DNA from: an uncultured Collinsella sp.
GTDB taxonomy: Bacteria; Actinomycetota; Coriobacteriia; Coriobacteriales; Coriobacteriaceae
Reading direction: 5' to 3'
DNA: 64,000 nucleotides
Assembly: GCA_900552685.1 (NCBI GenBank)
Contig: USAJ01000001.1
Coordinates: 100,752-164,751, forward strand
Shown piece by piece: positions 43,104 through 53,571 of the stretch (the first letter of the stretch is position 1; each line of letters starts with the position of its first letter). The notes under the pieces were generated by a model. It saw only the letters and a program-made list of their open reading frames with translations. It was not told the DNA's origin and searched no databases. Made by a program: the position numbers and the translations under genes.

Positions 43104-43412
43104 ATGTTTGAGATTAAAGTCGAGGCTCAGTTTAAGGCGGATTATAAACGGACGATGCGCATCCATCCGCAGCTAAAAACCGAGTTCAAGGCGGCGGTCG
43201 CAGAGCTTGCAGCTCACGGCTCGCTTCCCGCGGAATATGGCGCCCATGAGCTTTCAAACCCGGGCGGAAACTACAACGGCCACATCGATTTCCATCTATC
43301 CGATGGCTTGGTCGATGTGGTCGTTCTTTATCTTCCCCATAAGACTAACCCAGTGATTAGGCTGGTAAGAATGGGCGCTCATCAGGAGTTGTTTCAGGGT
43401 CCGCTGGGCTGA
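43104..43412 (+). CDS. YafQ family mRNA interferase toxin
   Basis: 102 residues with the compact RelE/YafQ fold: FEIKVEAQFKADYKR, ELAAHGSLPAEYGAHELSNPGGNYNGHIDFHLS, VVVLYLPHK and the C-terminal RLVRMGAHQELF. Catalytic-type histidines are present (GHIDFHL and GAHQELF). It would cleave mRNA on the ribosome and be neutralised by the upstream antitoxin. Complete and apparently functional. Confidence 0.92.
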   Translation: MFEIKVEAQFKADYKRTMRIHPQLKTEFKAAVAELAAHGSLPAEYGAHELSNPGGNYNGHIDFHLSDGLVDVVVLYLPHKTNPVIRLVRMGAHQELFQGPLG

Positions 43413-43424
43413 TCGCCGATTTCC

Positions 43425-43492
43425 AAGTTGCGGTGAAATAGGGACTGATTGGCGGCTAATAAGCCAAAAACAGTCCCTATTCCACCGCAAGT
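43425..43492. repeat. Long-hairpin repeat family, copy 2
   Basis: Left arm TTGCGGTGAAATAGGGACTG, right arm its near complement (CAGTCCCTATTCCACCGCAA), inner stem TTGGC/GCCAA. The upper stem (AGGGACTG/CAGTCCCT) replaces AGTTCCT/AGGAACT of the other copies on both sides. It lies between convergent genes and could serve as a terminator. Confidence 0.85.
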
Positions 43493-43505
43493 GGTATGGG
43501 TAGCC

Positions 43506-44366
43506 CTAATTGGCGGGTTGGTAGCAGGGGCAGTAGCTGATGGCGATGGCGTCGACGCCTACGTGGGTGGCGATGGTGCAGCCGATGGGACCGGTGCCGG
43601 CGTCTACGTAGTCCTGGCCTGCGAGCGCTTGGTTGACGAGCTCCTGCTCCTCGGCGGCGCCAGTCGTGAGCACGCGCACGCTGGAGCCCGGGTGCTCGGC
43701 CAAAAATGCGAGGCAATCGGCCATGGTGTTGGCGACGATGCGCTTGGCGCCGCGGCCCTTTTTGATGGCCTTGATCTCGCCCGTTTTCCACTCCGGCGAA
43801 ACGGCCAGGCGAATGTTGAGCATCTGCGTGAGCTGGCCGGCGAGCTTGGGCGCGCGGCCGTTCTTAACGAGGTTCTCGAGCGTGCGGGGAATCAGCAGCA
43901 GGTGGGCGTCGGGCAGCGTCGCGCGGATCTGCGCCTCGGTCTCGTCCAGGCTGCGACCGTCCTCGCGCATGGCCAGTGCGTACTCCACCAGCAGGCCCTC
44001 GGCGCCCGAGCCGGTGCGCGAGTCGATGCAGCGCACGTCGAGCTCGTGTGTTTCGGCCGTCAGGCTGGCGTTGGCATAGCAGGCGGACCACTCGCTGCAC
44101 AGCGAGATAAAGATGGCGCTGTCGTGGCCGTCGGCGAGCACGCGGTCAAAGAGTGCCTTGAACTCGCCGGCGCTCGGCTGCGAGGTGTGCGGCAGTTGCT
44201 CGGAGCCGGCCATGCGCGCGACGTACTCCTGGGCGGTAATCTGCACCTGGTCGAGCAGGTCCTCGCCCTCGATAATCACATGCAGCGGAATCACGTAAAT
44301 GCCGAGCTCTTGGGCGCGGGCGGGGGAGATGTCCGACGTGGAGTCGGTTATGATGGCAAAAGACAT
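43506..44366 (-). CDS. DegV family fatty-acid-binding protein (second copy)
   Basis: 286 residues from the ATG at 44366 with AAGGTG upstream. N-terminal FAIITDSTSDISPARAQELGI and PLHVIIEGEDLLD are textbook DegV; HTSQPSAGEFKALF, RCIDSRTGSGAEGLLVEYA and a C-terminal GPIGCTIATHVGVDAIAISY complete the fold. In FakB proteins the TSQPS loop contacts the fatty-acid head group. It differs from the DegV at 22467, suggesting a different fatty-acid preference. Single gene, divergent from the HAD phosphatase. Confidence 0.93.
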   Translation of the reverse strand: MSFAIITDSTSDISPARAQELGIYVIPLHVIIEGEDLLDQVQITAQEYVARMAGSEQLPHTSQPSAGEFKALFDRVLADGHDSAIFISLCSEWSACYANASLTAETHELDVRCIDSRTGSGAEGLLVEYALAMREDGRSLDETEAQIRATLPDAHLLLIPRTLENLVKNGRAPKLAGQLTQMLNIRLAVSPEWKTGEIKAIKKGRGAKRIVANTMADCLAFLAEHPGSSVRVLTTGAAEEQELVNQALAGQDYVDAGTGPIGCTIATHVGVDAIAISYCPCYQPAN

Positions 44367-44522
44367 AATTGCACCTTTCGTTGGGACGCTTGCGCGCCGC
44401 CTTCTGAGAGCAAAGTGCGACAAGTATAGTAGAGTCGTTCCACATTACTAGGTTCAATTGTTGAATAGTCAACAGTTTGAAGTGTCGGTGTGGAAATCGT
44501 CAACTGGGGAAGAGGAATGCCG

Positions 44523-45185
44523 ATGGGGGCGTTGGAGATAGGCAAACGGCCGGTTGTGCTGTTCGATTTTGACGGCACGGTGGCAGATACGGGCCGGGCG
44601 GTGATGACCTCGACGCGCAAGACGCTGGCTGCGCGCGGGTTTTCGGAGGCGCAGATGGGTGATCTGCGCCGCATGATCGGGCCTCCGCTGTGGAAGAGCT
44701 TTCACGACTTTTATGGCTTCTCGCGCGAGGAGTCGCTTGTGGTGGCCGACGAGTACCGCGCCTTTTTTGATGAGCTGGGACCGGAGGAGTACCCCGTGTT
44801 CGATGGGATCCCCGAGCTGCTGGATGGGTTGGCCGCCCGGGGCAAGCGTATGGCCGTGGCGACGTCGCGCATGGAGGCAAAGTGTATCGACATGGTACGT
44901 GAGCTCGGACTTTCTCAGTTTGAGGCGGTGGTTGGCATGAATCCGCCGCAGGGACGCGAGACCAAGGCCGATTCGGTCCGCGATGCCCTGGCGGCGCTCG
45001 GCGCGACGGCCGACGATGCCGTGATGATCGGCGATCGCTTCAACGATGTGGAGGGCGCGCACGCGATGGGCGTGCCGTGCATTGGCATCTATTCGGGCGC
45101 GGCGGCGCCGGGCGAGCATGAGGCAGCGGGTGCCGATGCGGTGGTGCACTCGGTGGCCGAGCTTGCTAAACTTTTCGCTATCTAA
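44523..45185 (+). CDS. HAD superfamily phosphatase (phosphoglycolate-phosphatase-like)
   Basis: 220 residues. Motif I is VVLFDFDGTVADTGRAV, motif II lies in AVATSRMEAK, and motif III/IV are in the lysine/GDRFND region (AVMIGDRFNDVEGAHAMG). The cap domain is the small helical C1 type of Gph/PGMB enzymes. It probably hydrolyses a small phosphate ester. ATGs at 44517 and 44523 both follow GGGGAAGAGGA; 44523 has better spacing. 54 bp separate it from the dipeptidase gene, so co-transcription is possible. Confidence 0.88.
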   Translation: MGALEIGKRPVVLFDFDGTVADTGRAVMTSTRKTLAARGFSEAQMGDLRRMIGPPLWKSFHDFYGFSREESLVVADEYRAFFDELGPEEYPVFDGIPELLDGLAARGKRMAVATSRMEAKCIDMVRELGLSQFEAVVGMNPPQGRETKADSVRDALAALGATADDAVMIGDRFNDVEGAHAMGVPCIGIYSGAAAPGEHEAAGADAVVHSVAELAKLFAI

Positions 45186-45239
45186 TGACGTAATGTGAGG
45201 GGCGGGCACGCTCGCCGCTCATTGCTAAGGAGGTCGTCC

Positions 45240-46676
45240 ATGAATCAGGTGGAGCAGAGCGTCGCCGAGTATGTCGACGAGGTCTGGGAGGATGTCGTCG
45301 CCGATATCGAGCAGCTGGTGAGCTATCCGTCCGTGGCCGTTGCTGCCGATGCGGAGCCCGGTGTGCCGTTTGGCCGCCCGGTCCGTGATGCGCTCGATTG
45401 CGCGCTCGGCATTGCGCAAAAGCTCGGCTACCAGACGAGCGATGACGAGGGTTATGTGGGCATCGCCGATATCCCGGGGCGCGGCGATAAGCAGCTTGCG
45501 ACCATCTGCCATGTGGACGTGGTGCCTGCCGGCCCCGGTTGGAACACCGACCCGTTTGCGATGGAGCGTCGCGAGGGCTGGCTGCTCGGTCGCGGCGTGA
45601 TCGACGACAAGGGCCCGGCGGTGCTGTCGCTCTACGCCGGCGCCTATCTGCTCAAGCACGGCATCACCCCGCGCTATACCTTCCGCGCGCTGCTGGGCTG
45701 CGATGAGGAAGTGGGTATGTCCGACGTTCACCATTATCTGGAGAACCACGCGAACCCCGACTTTCTGTTTACGCCCGATGCCGAGTTCCCGGTTTGTAAT
45801 GCCGAGAAGGGCCAGTTTGGGGCGACGTTTGTGAGTCCCAAGATCGACGGCGGGCGCATTGTGTCCTGGAGCGGTGCCGAGGCGAGCAACGCCATTCCGT
45901 CGCAGTCCATCTGCGAGCTCGCGATTGCCGCCGATGAGCTGCCGGCGCCCGTTGAGAACGCCGACCGCCTGGAGATCACGGCGCTCGATAACGGGCACGC
46001 GCAGATTTTTGCCCATGGCATTGGCGGTCATGCCTCGATGCCCGAGGGAACGATTAACGCCGTCGGCCTGATCGTGGCGTATCTGCGCGAGGCCGAGGAC
46101 GCGTTTGGTGCACGCGACGAGCGCCTGCTGACGCCTGCCGAGCACGAGTTCGTCAAGTTCCTGGCCTTTGTGCATGCGGATGCCTATGGCCGCGGCCTGG
46201 GTATCGATGCGACGAGTCCGGCGTTTGGCCCGCTTACCTGCAACGCTGGCGTCATCCGCGTGGCGGATGGCCATATTGAGCAGGTCATCGACGTCCGCTT
46301 CCCCGATAGCACCAGTGCCGATACCATCCGCGAGCAGCTCGACCCGCTCGTGGGCCGTTTTGGCGTGACGTGCCAGCTGGGTCGCGCTAAGGTGCCGTTC
46401 TCGGTGTCTGCCGACGATCCGGCCGTGAAGGCGCTTATTGATACCTATAACGAGTTTACGGGCAAGCATGCTGAGCCCTTTGCCATGGGCGGTGGCACCT
46501 ATGCGCGCAACTTTGCCCGCGCCGTCTCGTTTGGCCCCGAAGAGACCGGCCTGGAGCTGCCCGAGTGGGGCGGCCAGATGCACGGTCCCAACGAGTGCGC
46601 CAACGAGGAACAGCTTAAACAGGCGCTCAAGATCTATATTGTTGCGATCCTCCGTTTGAATGAATTAGAGCTTTAA
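45240..46676 (+). CDS. PepV/Sapep-type dipeptidase (M20 family)
   Basis: 478 residues from the ATG at 45240 after AAGGAGGT. The two-metal M20 site is readable: H in TICHVDVVPAG, D in GRGVIDDKGPA, catalytic E and ligand E in GCDEEVGMSD, D in FTPDAEFP and a C-terminal H in GQMHGPNE. A lid domain (IGGHASMPEGTINAVG) sits between. The family is Mn- or Zn-dependent and cleaves dipeptides in the cytoplasm. Normal length. Confidence 0.94.
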   Translation: MNQVEQSVAEYVDEVWEDVVADIEQLVSYPSVAVAADAEPGVPFGRPVRDALDCALGIAQKLGYQTSDDEGYVGIADIPGRGDKQLATICHVDVVPAGPGWNTDPFAMERREGWLLGRGVIDDKGPAVLSLYAGAYLLKHGITPRYTFRALLGCDEEVGMSDVHHYLENHANPDFLFTPDAEFPVCNAEKGQFGATFVSPKIDGGRIVSWSGAEASNAIPSQSICELAIAADELPAPVENADRLEITALDNGHAQIFAHGIGGHASMPEGTINAVGLIVAYLREAEDAFGARDERLLTPAEHEFVKFLAFVHADAYGRGLGIDATSPAFGPLTCNAGVIRVADGHIEQVIDVRFPDSTSADTIREQLDPLVGRFGVTCQLGRAKVPFSVSADDPAVKALIDTYNEFTGKHAEPFAMGGGTYARNFARAVSFGPEETGLELPEWGGQMHGPNECANEEQLKQALKIYIVAILRLNELEL

Positions 46677-46697
46677 GGTCTCGCGGTTTCCCAATCT

Positions 46698-46765
46698 AAG
46701 TTGCGGTGGAATAGTTCCTAGAATGGGCCATTTGATGGCCAAGCAGGAACTATTTCACCGCAACT
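46698..46765. repeat. Long-hairpin repeat family, copy 3
   Basis: Arms AGTTGCGGTGGAATAGTTCCT and AGGAACTATTTCACCGCAACT (one G-T pair), inner stem GGCCAT/ATGGCC. It lies between the dipeptidase gene and pstS. Confidence 0.85.
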
Positions 46766-46969
46766 TTGTTTTTATTGGTGTAAAAGGCTGGCCATGTTTG
46801 GCGGCGGGTTTGTTATTCGTTTGTAAAGCCGAGCCGCGCTTGCGGTAAGGGTCTATCAGATGCCCGTAAAAAACCGCAGTTGGCGCGGGTGCTGCCCGGT
46901 CGGGGTCGTATCTTTCCAAACAGCAAAGCGGGCAGGGTGCCCGCGATTCGCATGTATGAAAGGAAGATC

Positions 46970-47908
46970 ATGCTCGATCAGGCTTATTCTCGTCGTCAGT
47001 TCCTCGGCCTCGCTGGTGGTCTTGCCAGCATCGTCGGTCTCGGTCTCGTTGGTTGCGGCGGCTCTGGCGCATCCGACGCCGCCGACAAGGGTAGCGCCGC
47101 TGCTGCCGAGTCCGTCTCCGGCGAGGTGACCTACGACGGTGCCTCTTCGTTCCAGGCTCTCGTCGAGGCCGCTGCCGAGAAGTTCATGGACGCCAACCCC
47201 GATGTCTCCGTCTCCGGCTCGGGTAACGGTTCGGGCAAGGGCCTGACCGCTGTCGCCGCCGGCACCGTTGCCATCGGCAACTCCGACGTCTTCGCCGAGA
47301 CCAAGCTTGAGGCCGATCAAGTCAAGAACCTCGTCGACCACGAGGTCGCCGTCGTGGGCATGGGCCCCGTCGTCTCCAAGAACGTCAAGGTCGACGACCT
47401 GTCCCTCGAGCAGCTCAAGGGTATCTTCTCCGGTCAGATTACCAACTGGAAGGAGGTCGGCGGCGACGACGCCACCATCGTCGTCCTCAACCGCAAGGCC
47501 GGCTCCGGCACCCGCGCCACCTTCGAGGCCGCCGTCTTTGGCGATGAGGCCGTCGACTTTAAGGGCGACGCCGAGCTCGACAAGTCCGGCGACGTCCAGA
47601 CTCAGATGGGCAGCACCGATAACGCCATCTCCTACCTCGACTTCTCGCACTTCGATGACTCCAAGTTCAACGCCATCAAGGTCGAGGGCGTCGAGCCCAA
47701 GAGCAAGAATGTCACTGATGACTCCTTCAAGATCTGGGCTACCGAGCACATGTACTGCTCCAAGGACGCCGACGAGGCCACCAAGGCCTTCCTGGAGTTC
47801 ATGCTTTCCGACGACGTCCAGGGCAAGCTCGTCGAGGAGCAGGGCTTCATCCCCGTCTCTGCCATGAAGGTCGTCAAGGACGCCAGCGGCAAGGTCTCTG
47901 CTAAATAA
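46970..47908 (+). CDS. pstS: Phosphate-binding lipoprotein PstS
   Basis: 312 residues from the ATG at 46970, with AAAGGAAG upstream. The signal has both a twin-arginine motif (SRRQFLGLAGG) and a lipobox (GLVGC), so it is probably exported folded and then lipid-anchored. The phosphate-site loops are visible: DGASSFQALVEAA, SGSGNGSGKGL, IGNSD and NRKAGSGTRATFE. First gene of pstSCAB. The 290-bp upstream region contains hairpin copy 3; no PHO-box could be identified. Confidence 0.95.
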   Translation: MLDQAYSRRQFLGLAGGLASIVGLGLVGCGGSGASDAADKGSAAAAESVSGEVTYDGASSFQALVEAAAEKFMDANPDVSVSGSGNGSGKGLTAVAAGTVAIGNSDVFAETKLEADQVKNLVDHEVAVVGMGPVVSKNVKVDDLSLEQLKGIFSGQITNWKEVGGDDATIVVLNRKAGSGTRATFEAAVFGDEAVDFKGDAELDKSGDVQTQMGSTDNAISYLDFSHFDDSKFNAIKVEGVEPKSKNVTDDSFKIWATEHMYCSKDADEATKAFLEFMLSDDVQGKLVEEQGFIPVSAMKVVKDASGKVSAK

Positions 47909-47932
47909 GTAATCGCCCCGGAAAGGTTTGCA

Positions 47933-48841
47933 ATGGCAAAACAGCTGCCAAAGCGCGACCTTGAGAACGTGGGCCTGGGCGTCACGGGCGCGTGCGTAGC
48001 GCTCGTGACGCTTGTCGTTGCCGCGCTCATCTTTATGGTCGCCCAAAAGGGCCTCTCGGCTTTTGTTAAGGACGGCGTCTCGGTCGTCGAGTTTTTCACC
48101 GGCACCAAGTGGGACCTGGCCAACACAGCCGAAAACGGTCTGCCCTATACCGGCGCCCTGCCCCTGATCGTCACCTCGTTTGCGGTCATGGTGCTCTCCA
48201 CGCTTATCGCGCTGCCCATCGCCATCGGCTCTGCCATCTTTGCGGTCGAGATTAGCCCTAAGTTTGGCTCTAAGATCTTTCAGCCGCTCATTGAGCTTTT
48301 GACCGGCATCCCCTCGGTCGTCTTTGGCCTGATCGGTTTTCACGTGGTCGTCGGTCTTATGAAGAGCGTTTTCCACGTGAGCACGGGCCTGGGCATCTTA
48401 CCCGGCGCCATCGTGCTGGCGGTCATGATTCTGCCGACGATGACCACGCTTTCGGTCGATGGCCTGCGCGCCGTGCCCGACGGCTACCGCCAGGGCTCGC
48501 TCGCGCTGGGCTACACCCGCTGGCAGACCATCTGGCACGTGGTGCTCAAGTCCGCCATGCCGTCGCTCATGACCGCGGTTATCTTGGGCATGACCCGCGC
48601 CTTTGGCGAGACGCTCGCCGTGCGCATGGTCATCGGCGGCATCGAGGCCATGCCGACGTCGCTGCTGTCGCCGGCTTCGACCATCACCACCACGCTCACC
48701 ACGTCCATGGCAGTCTATGCCGAGGGCTCGGCCCAAGACGATGTTCTGTGGGCGCTCGGCCTGCTGCTGATGGGCATGAGTCTCATCTTCATCCTGATCA
48801 TCCACCTTATCGGCCGCAAGGGGGCGAAGGCTCGTGGCTAG
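47933..48841 (+). CDS. pstC: Phosphate ABC transporter permease PstC
   Basis: 302 residues, six membrane helices (first: GVTGACVALVTLVVAALIFMVA). The ABC-permease EAA loop is GLRAVPDGYRQGSLALGYTRWQTIW. ATG at 47933 follows GGAAAGG, 24 bp after pstS. It forms the channel with PstA. Complete and normal in length. Confidence 0.95.
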   Translation: MAKQLPKRDLENVGLGVTGACVALVTLVVAALIFMVAQKGLSAFVKDGVSVVEFFTGTKWDLANTAENGLPYTGALPLIVTSFAVMVLSTLIALPIAIGSAIFAVEISPKFGSKIFQPLIELLTGIPSVVFGLIGFHVVVGLMKSVFHVSTGLGILPGAIVLAVMILPTMTTLSVDGLRAVPDGYRQGSLALGYTRWQTIWHVVLKSAMPSLMTAVILGMTRAFGETLAVRMVIGGIEAMPTSLLSPASTITTTLTTSMAVYAEGSAQDDVLWALGLLLMGMSLIFILIIHLIGRKGAKARG

Positions 48842-49756
48842 CACGCGTATCCACATCGACGAGGCGAGGCTCGGGCGTGTCCAAAAGCAGGACCGCTTCG
48901 CCACGGGCGTGTTGACGGCGATCGTCGCCATCGTCATGCTCATCGTCGTCTCCATGGTGGCCTATATCCTGTTCGAGGGCATCTCGACGCTGTTCCAGCC
49001 GGGCTTTCTCACGGAGCCGTCGCGCGCCAACGGAACGCAGGGCGGCGTGCTCTACCAGCTGTTCGACTCGTTCTACCTGCTGCTGATCACCCTGATCATC
49101 TCGGTGCCCATCAGCCTGGGTGGCGCGGTCTTTTTGGTTGAGTACGCACCCGACGGACCCGTCCGCGACATTGCCTCCACCGCCATCGAGACGCTGTCCT
49201 CGCTGCCTTCCATCGTTGTCGGCATGTTCGGTTTTCTGGTGTTCTCGGTGCAGCTGGGCAGGAAGTACTCCATCATCTCCGGCGCCGTCGCGCTCACCAT
49301 GTTCAATATCCCCATTCTGGTGCGCGTGATCCAGCAGGCGCTCGAGGACGTGCCGCAGGCCCAGCGCGATGCGTGCCTGGCCATGGGCCTCACCCGCTGG
49401 GAGGCCACGCTGCACATCCTGATTCCCGAGGCCATGCCCGCTATCGTGACCGGCATCGTGCTTTCGGCCGGCCGCGTCTTTGGCGAGGCCGCGGCGCTGC
49501 TCTTTACCTCGGGCATGAGCTCGCCGGTTCGCCTCAACTTCTTGAGCCTTAACCTGTCGAGCCCTACTTGCGCCTGGAACGTGTTCCGCCCCGGTGAGTC
49601 GCTCGCCGTGCATATCTACAAGATCTATGGCGAAGGCAGCCCCGAGGCCCAGCAGATCGTTTGGGGTACCGCGGCACTGCTGATGATTTGCGTGCTGCTG
49701 TTTAACGTAATCGCCCGCATTGTGGGCAAGCAACTGGCAAGGAAGATGACGGCCGA

Positions 49757-49760
<4 letters not shown>
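48834..49760 (+). CDS. pstA: Phosphate ABC transporter permease PstA
   Basis: 308 residues starting at a GTG (48834) that overlaps the end of pstC by 8 bases, implying translational coupling. Six membrane helices; EAA loop DVPQAQRDACLAMGLTRWEATLH. Family block SLPSIVVGMFGFLVFSVQLG is present. Partner of PstC in the membrane channel. Confidence 0.95.
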
Positions 49761-50629
<869 letters not shown>

Positions 50630-50685
50630 TCCGGGACATGCTTGAGGCCCGCGGTGGCCACGGTCGCCACGGGACTGATTGGAGA

Positions 50686-50721
50686 GGCGGGTCATCTCTT
50701 GTGGGAGATGGCCCGCCTTTT
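50686..50721 (+). terminator. Terminator of the pst operon
   Basis: GGCGGGTCATCTC pairs with GAGATGGCCCGCC (one G-T), then TTTTG. Confidence 0.85.
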
Positions 50722-50738
50722 GCTCTGCGACCGAAACG

Positions 50739-50773
50739 ACCACCACAAAGGGGACAGGCGCCTTCGTGGTGGT
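50739..50773. repeat. ACCACCACAAAGG hairpin repeat
   Basis: ACCACCACAAAGG and CCTTCGTGGTGGT form a 13-base imperfect dyad. The left-arm sequence occurs again at 63613-63625 beside the broken insertion sequence. Confidence 0.55.
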
Positions 50774-50833
50774 TTGGGGTGGGGCTCGCTGCTATCATGG
50801 ACAACGTTGAATTTCTACGAAGGAGCAGGGCAT

Positions 50834-52693
50834 ATGGCGATTCTTTTGGGATGCGATTCCGTCAGCCTAGAGTTTCCCACCAAGCATATTTTCGATAGCG
50901 TTACGCTCGGCGTGGGCGAGGGCGACCGTATTGGTATTGTCGGTAAAAACGGCGACGGTAAGTCGACGCTGCTGAGCGTGCTCGCCGGCACGTTGGAGCC
51001 CGACGACGGCCGCGTGACGCACCGTCGCGGCACCACGATCGGTCTACTCGGCCAAAAGGACCAGCTGGTCGATACCGACACCGTGCATCATGCCGTTGTG
51101 GGTGACGTCCCCGAGTACGAGTGGGCGTCGAGCCCCCGCACGCGCCAGATTCTGGCCGGCCTTATTAGCGATGTGCCCTGGGAGGGCACGGTGGGCGAGC
51201 TTTCGGGCGGCCAGCGCCGTCGCGTGGACCTCGCGCGCCTGCTGATCGGCGACTACGACGTGCTCATGCTCGACGAGCCCACCAACCACCTGGACATGCG
51301 CACCATCAACTGGCTCGCGCGTCACTTAAAGGCCCGCTGGCAGCGTGGCCAGGGCGCCATGCTCGTGGTCACGCATGACCGTTGGTTCTTGGACGAGGTC
51401 TGCACCAGCATGTGGGAGGTCCACGACGGCCAGGTCGACCCCTTCGAGGGCGGTTACTCGGCCTACATCCTGCAGCGCGTGGAACGCGACCGCATGGCCG
51501 CGGTTACCGAGGAGCGCCGTCGCAATATGGCACGTAAGGAGCTCGCGTGGCTGAGCCGCGGTGCCCAAGCGCGCTCCACCAAGCCCAAGTTTCGTGTGGA
51601 TGCCGCTCGCGAGCTCATCGCCGACGTACCGCCCGTACGCGACGAGCTGGAGCTCAAGCGCCTGGCGGTGAGCCGCCTGGGCAAGCAGGTTATCGATGTG
51701 GTCGACGTGGACGCCGGCTATGCGGATACCGATGGCGCGCCCAAGCAGGTACTTTCCGACGTGACCTGGCTCATCGGAGCGGGCGACCGCTATGGACTTT
51801 TGGGCGAGAACGGCGCCGGCAAGTCGACCTTGCTCGACGTGATCCAGGGCAAGATTGAACCCACGCGCGGCCGTGTAAAGATCGGCCAGACAGTGCGCTT
51901 TGGCGTGCTGTCGCAGCGGCTCGAGGAGCTCGAGCCCTACATGGGCGACACGATTCGCGAGGTGCTCAGCAACTATAAGAAGTACTACGTCATCGACGGC
52001 AAGGAAACTTCGCCCGAGAAGCTCTGCGAGCGCCTGGGATTTACGACGCAGCAGCTCTGGAGCCGCATCGGCGATCTTTCGGGCGGCCAGCGCCGTCGCC
52101 TGTCGCTGCTGCTGACGATTCTGGACGAGCCCAACGTGCTCATCCTGGACGAGCCTGGCAACGACCTGGATACCGACATGCTCGCGATTGTCGAGGACCT
52201 GCTCGACGGCTGGCCCGGCACGCTGATTCTGGTGACGCACGACCGCTTTTTGATGGAGCGCGTGACCGACCAGCAGTGGGCGCTGCTCGACGGCCACCTG
52301 ACGCATATGCCCGGCGGCGTGGACCAGTACCTGCGCCTGTGCAACGCTACCGCCGAGGGCGAGCCCGTGGGCGCACCGAGTGCCAAGACCGGCGCGTTCG
52401 ACACCGGTGCCGCGGCAGCTGCGGCCGAAAAGCCCAAGTCGAGCGGTCAGCCCAACGGCCTGTCCAACGCCGAGCGTCAGAAGCTCCGCCGCGAGGTGAG
52501 CTCGCTCGAGCGCAAGATGGAGACGCAGCGCGCCCGCGTTGAGGAGGCCGAGGCAGCAATGGCCCAGGTCGACCCCACCAACTACACGGCGCTGGGCGAG
52601 CAGCAGACAAAGATCGACGAGGCTCACGCCGCCATGGACGAGTTGGAGATGGCGTGGCTCGAGGCGAGCGAAAAGCTCGAGGGCGAGGAGTAG
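50834..52693 (+). CDS. ABC-F family ATPase
   Basis: 619 residues from the ATG at 50834 (AAGGAGCAGGG upstream). Two fused nucleotide-binding domains without membrane segments: Walker A GKNGDGKST and GENGAGKST, signatures LSGGQRRR twice, Walker B LMLDEPTNHLD and LILDEPGNDLD. Between them is the ABC-F linker region (ARKELAWLSRGAQARSTKPK). The C-terminus (about 530-619) is a coiled coil (LRREVSSLERKMETQRARVEEAEAAM), as in Uup-type proteins. These proteins act on the ribosome; whether this is a translation factor or a resistance protein cannot be told. The HAD gene follows by 6 bp. Confidence 0.92.
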   Translation: MAILLGCDSVSLEFPTKHIFDSVTLGVGEGDRIGIVGKNGDGKSTLLSVLAGTLEPDDGRVTHRRGTTIGLLGQKDQLVDTDTVHHAVVGDVPEYEWASSPRTRQILAGLISDVPWEGTVGELSGGQRRRVDLARLLIGDYDVLMLDEPTNHLDMRTINWLARHLKARWQRGQGAMLVVTHDRWFLDEVCTSMWEVHDGQVDPFEGGYSAYILQRVERDRMAAVTEERRRNMARKELAWLSRGAQARSTKPKFRVDAARELIADVPPVRDELELKRLAVSRLGKQVIDVVDVDAGYADTDGAPKQVLSDVTWLIGAGDRYGLLGENGAGKSTLLDVIQGKIEPTRGRVKIGQTVRFGVLSQRLEELEPYMGDTIREVLSNYKKYYVIDGKETSPEKLCERLGFTTQQLWSRIGDLSGGQRRRLSLLLTILDEPNVLILDEPGNDLDTDMLAIVEDLLDGWPGTLILVTHDRFLMERVTDQQWALLDGHLTHMPGGVDQYLRLCNATAEGEPVGAPSAKTGAFDTGAAAAAAEKPKSSGQPNGLSNAERQKLRREVSSLERKMETQRARVEEAEAAMAQVDPTNYTALGEQQTKIDEAHAAMDELEMAWLEASEKLEGEE

Positions 52694-52699
52694 GCGAGG

Positions 52700-53470
52700 A
52701 TGATCAAAGCCGCGTTTTTCGATATCGACGGCACGCTACTGAGCTTTAAGACCCACCGGATTCCGGCGTCGGCGCAGCAGGTGCTCGACAGCTTTCACGA
52801 GCAGGGGATCGCGTGCGTGATCGCCACGGGCCGTCCGACCTACCAGATGCCCGATTGGCTGTTCGACCTGGGCTGGGATGCGTACATTACGCTCTCGGGC
52901 CAGCACTGCTTTGATGCCGAGGGAGCTTACCGCAGCTGTCCGATTGATCCGGACGACGTTGCGGTGATCGTGGACCAGGTGGCGCAGGGGTGCTATGACT
53001 CGCTGTGCATGCAGAGCGAGAACTCGTTTGTGAACCGCCTGTCCGAGCGCGTGGTGACGGCTGGCAGCAACGCGGGAATCGTCTACCACGAGGAGCCGTT
53101 TGAGCACGCCTTTGACGCACCGGTCTACCAGTTTTGCGCCTTTGTGGACCCGGCCGACGAGCATATCGTGACCGACGCCGTGTCGCATTCGCTCACCACG
53201 CGCTGGTGCGACCTGTTCTGCGACATTATTCCCGCTAACGGCGGCAAGGACCTGGGCGTGGCGGCGACGCTCGAGCGGCTTGGTATCGACGCGAGCGAGG
53301 CGATTGCCTTTGGCGACGGCGAGAACGACCTGTCGATGTTCTCGGCCGTGGGCACAAGTGTGGCCATGGGCAACGCGCAGGACACGGTGAAAGCTGCAGC
53401 GACCTATGTGACGACCGCCGTGGACGACGACGGCATCTGCAACGCCGCGAAGCACTTTGGACTGTTATAA
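52700..53470 (+). CDS. HAD family phosphatase, Cof type
   Basis: 256 residues. Motif I AAFFDIDGTLLSFKT, motif II VIATGRPTYQ, and motif IV IAFGDGENDLSMFSAVG with GTSVAMGNAQDTVKAAA identify a Cof/IIB-type HAD phosphatase with a large alpha/beta cap between motifs II and III. Substrates of the group are sugar phosphates and flavin or pyridoxal phosphate precursors. It begins 6 bp after the ABC-F gene and is likely co-transcribed. Confidence 0.92.
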   Translation: MIKAAFFDIDGTLLSFKTHRIPASAQQVLDSFHEQGIACVIATGRPTYQMPDWLFDLGWDAYITLSGQHCFDAEGAYRSCPIDPDDVAVIVDQVAQGCYDSLCMQSENSFVNRLSERVVTAGSNAGIVYHEEPFEHAFDAPVYQFCAFVDPADEHIVTDAVSHSLTTRWCDLFCDIIPANGGKDLGVAATLERLGIDASEAIAFGDGENDLSMFSAVGTSVAMGNAQDTVKAAATYVTTAVDDDGICNAAKHFGLL

Positions 53471-53472
53471 CT

Positions 53473-53545
53473 GCGGCTCGGCACTTAGGGATGCTCCTTT
53501 TCTGCCGGCAGCTGGGGGACACTCCTTGCGGGGCGTCCCCATTTT
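53473..53545. repeat. Degenerate GGGGAC/GCCGGCA intergenic repeat
   Basis: Contains CGGCACTTAGGGATGCTCCTTTTCTGCCGGCA-like sequence and two GGGGAC-type words. Related strings occur at 37033-37093 and 40360-40450, always between genes. Function unknown. Confidence 0.55.
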
Positions 53546-53571
53546 GTTTTCGTCCCGCATGTTTTGTGAAA

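Noticed and set aside
42802..43412. Toxin-antitoxin pair as a novel type
   Set aside because: Both proteins fit DinJ and YafQ fully; a standard type II system.
46766..46969. PHO-box in front of pstS
   Set aside because: No pair of CTTAAC/CTGTCA-like direct repeats at 11-bp spacing could be seen.
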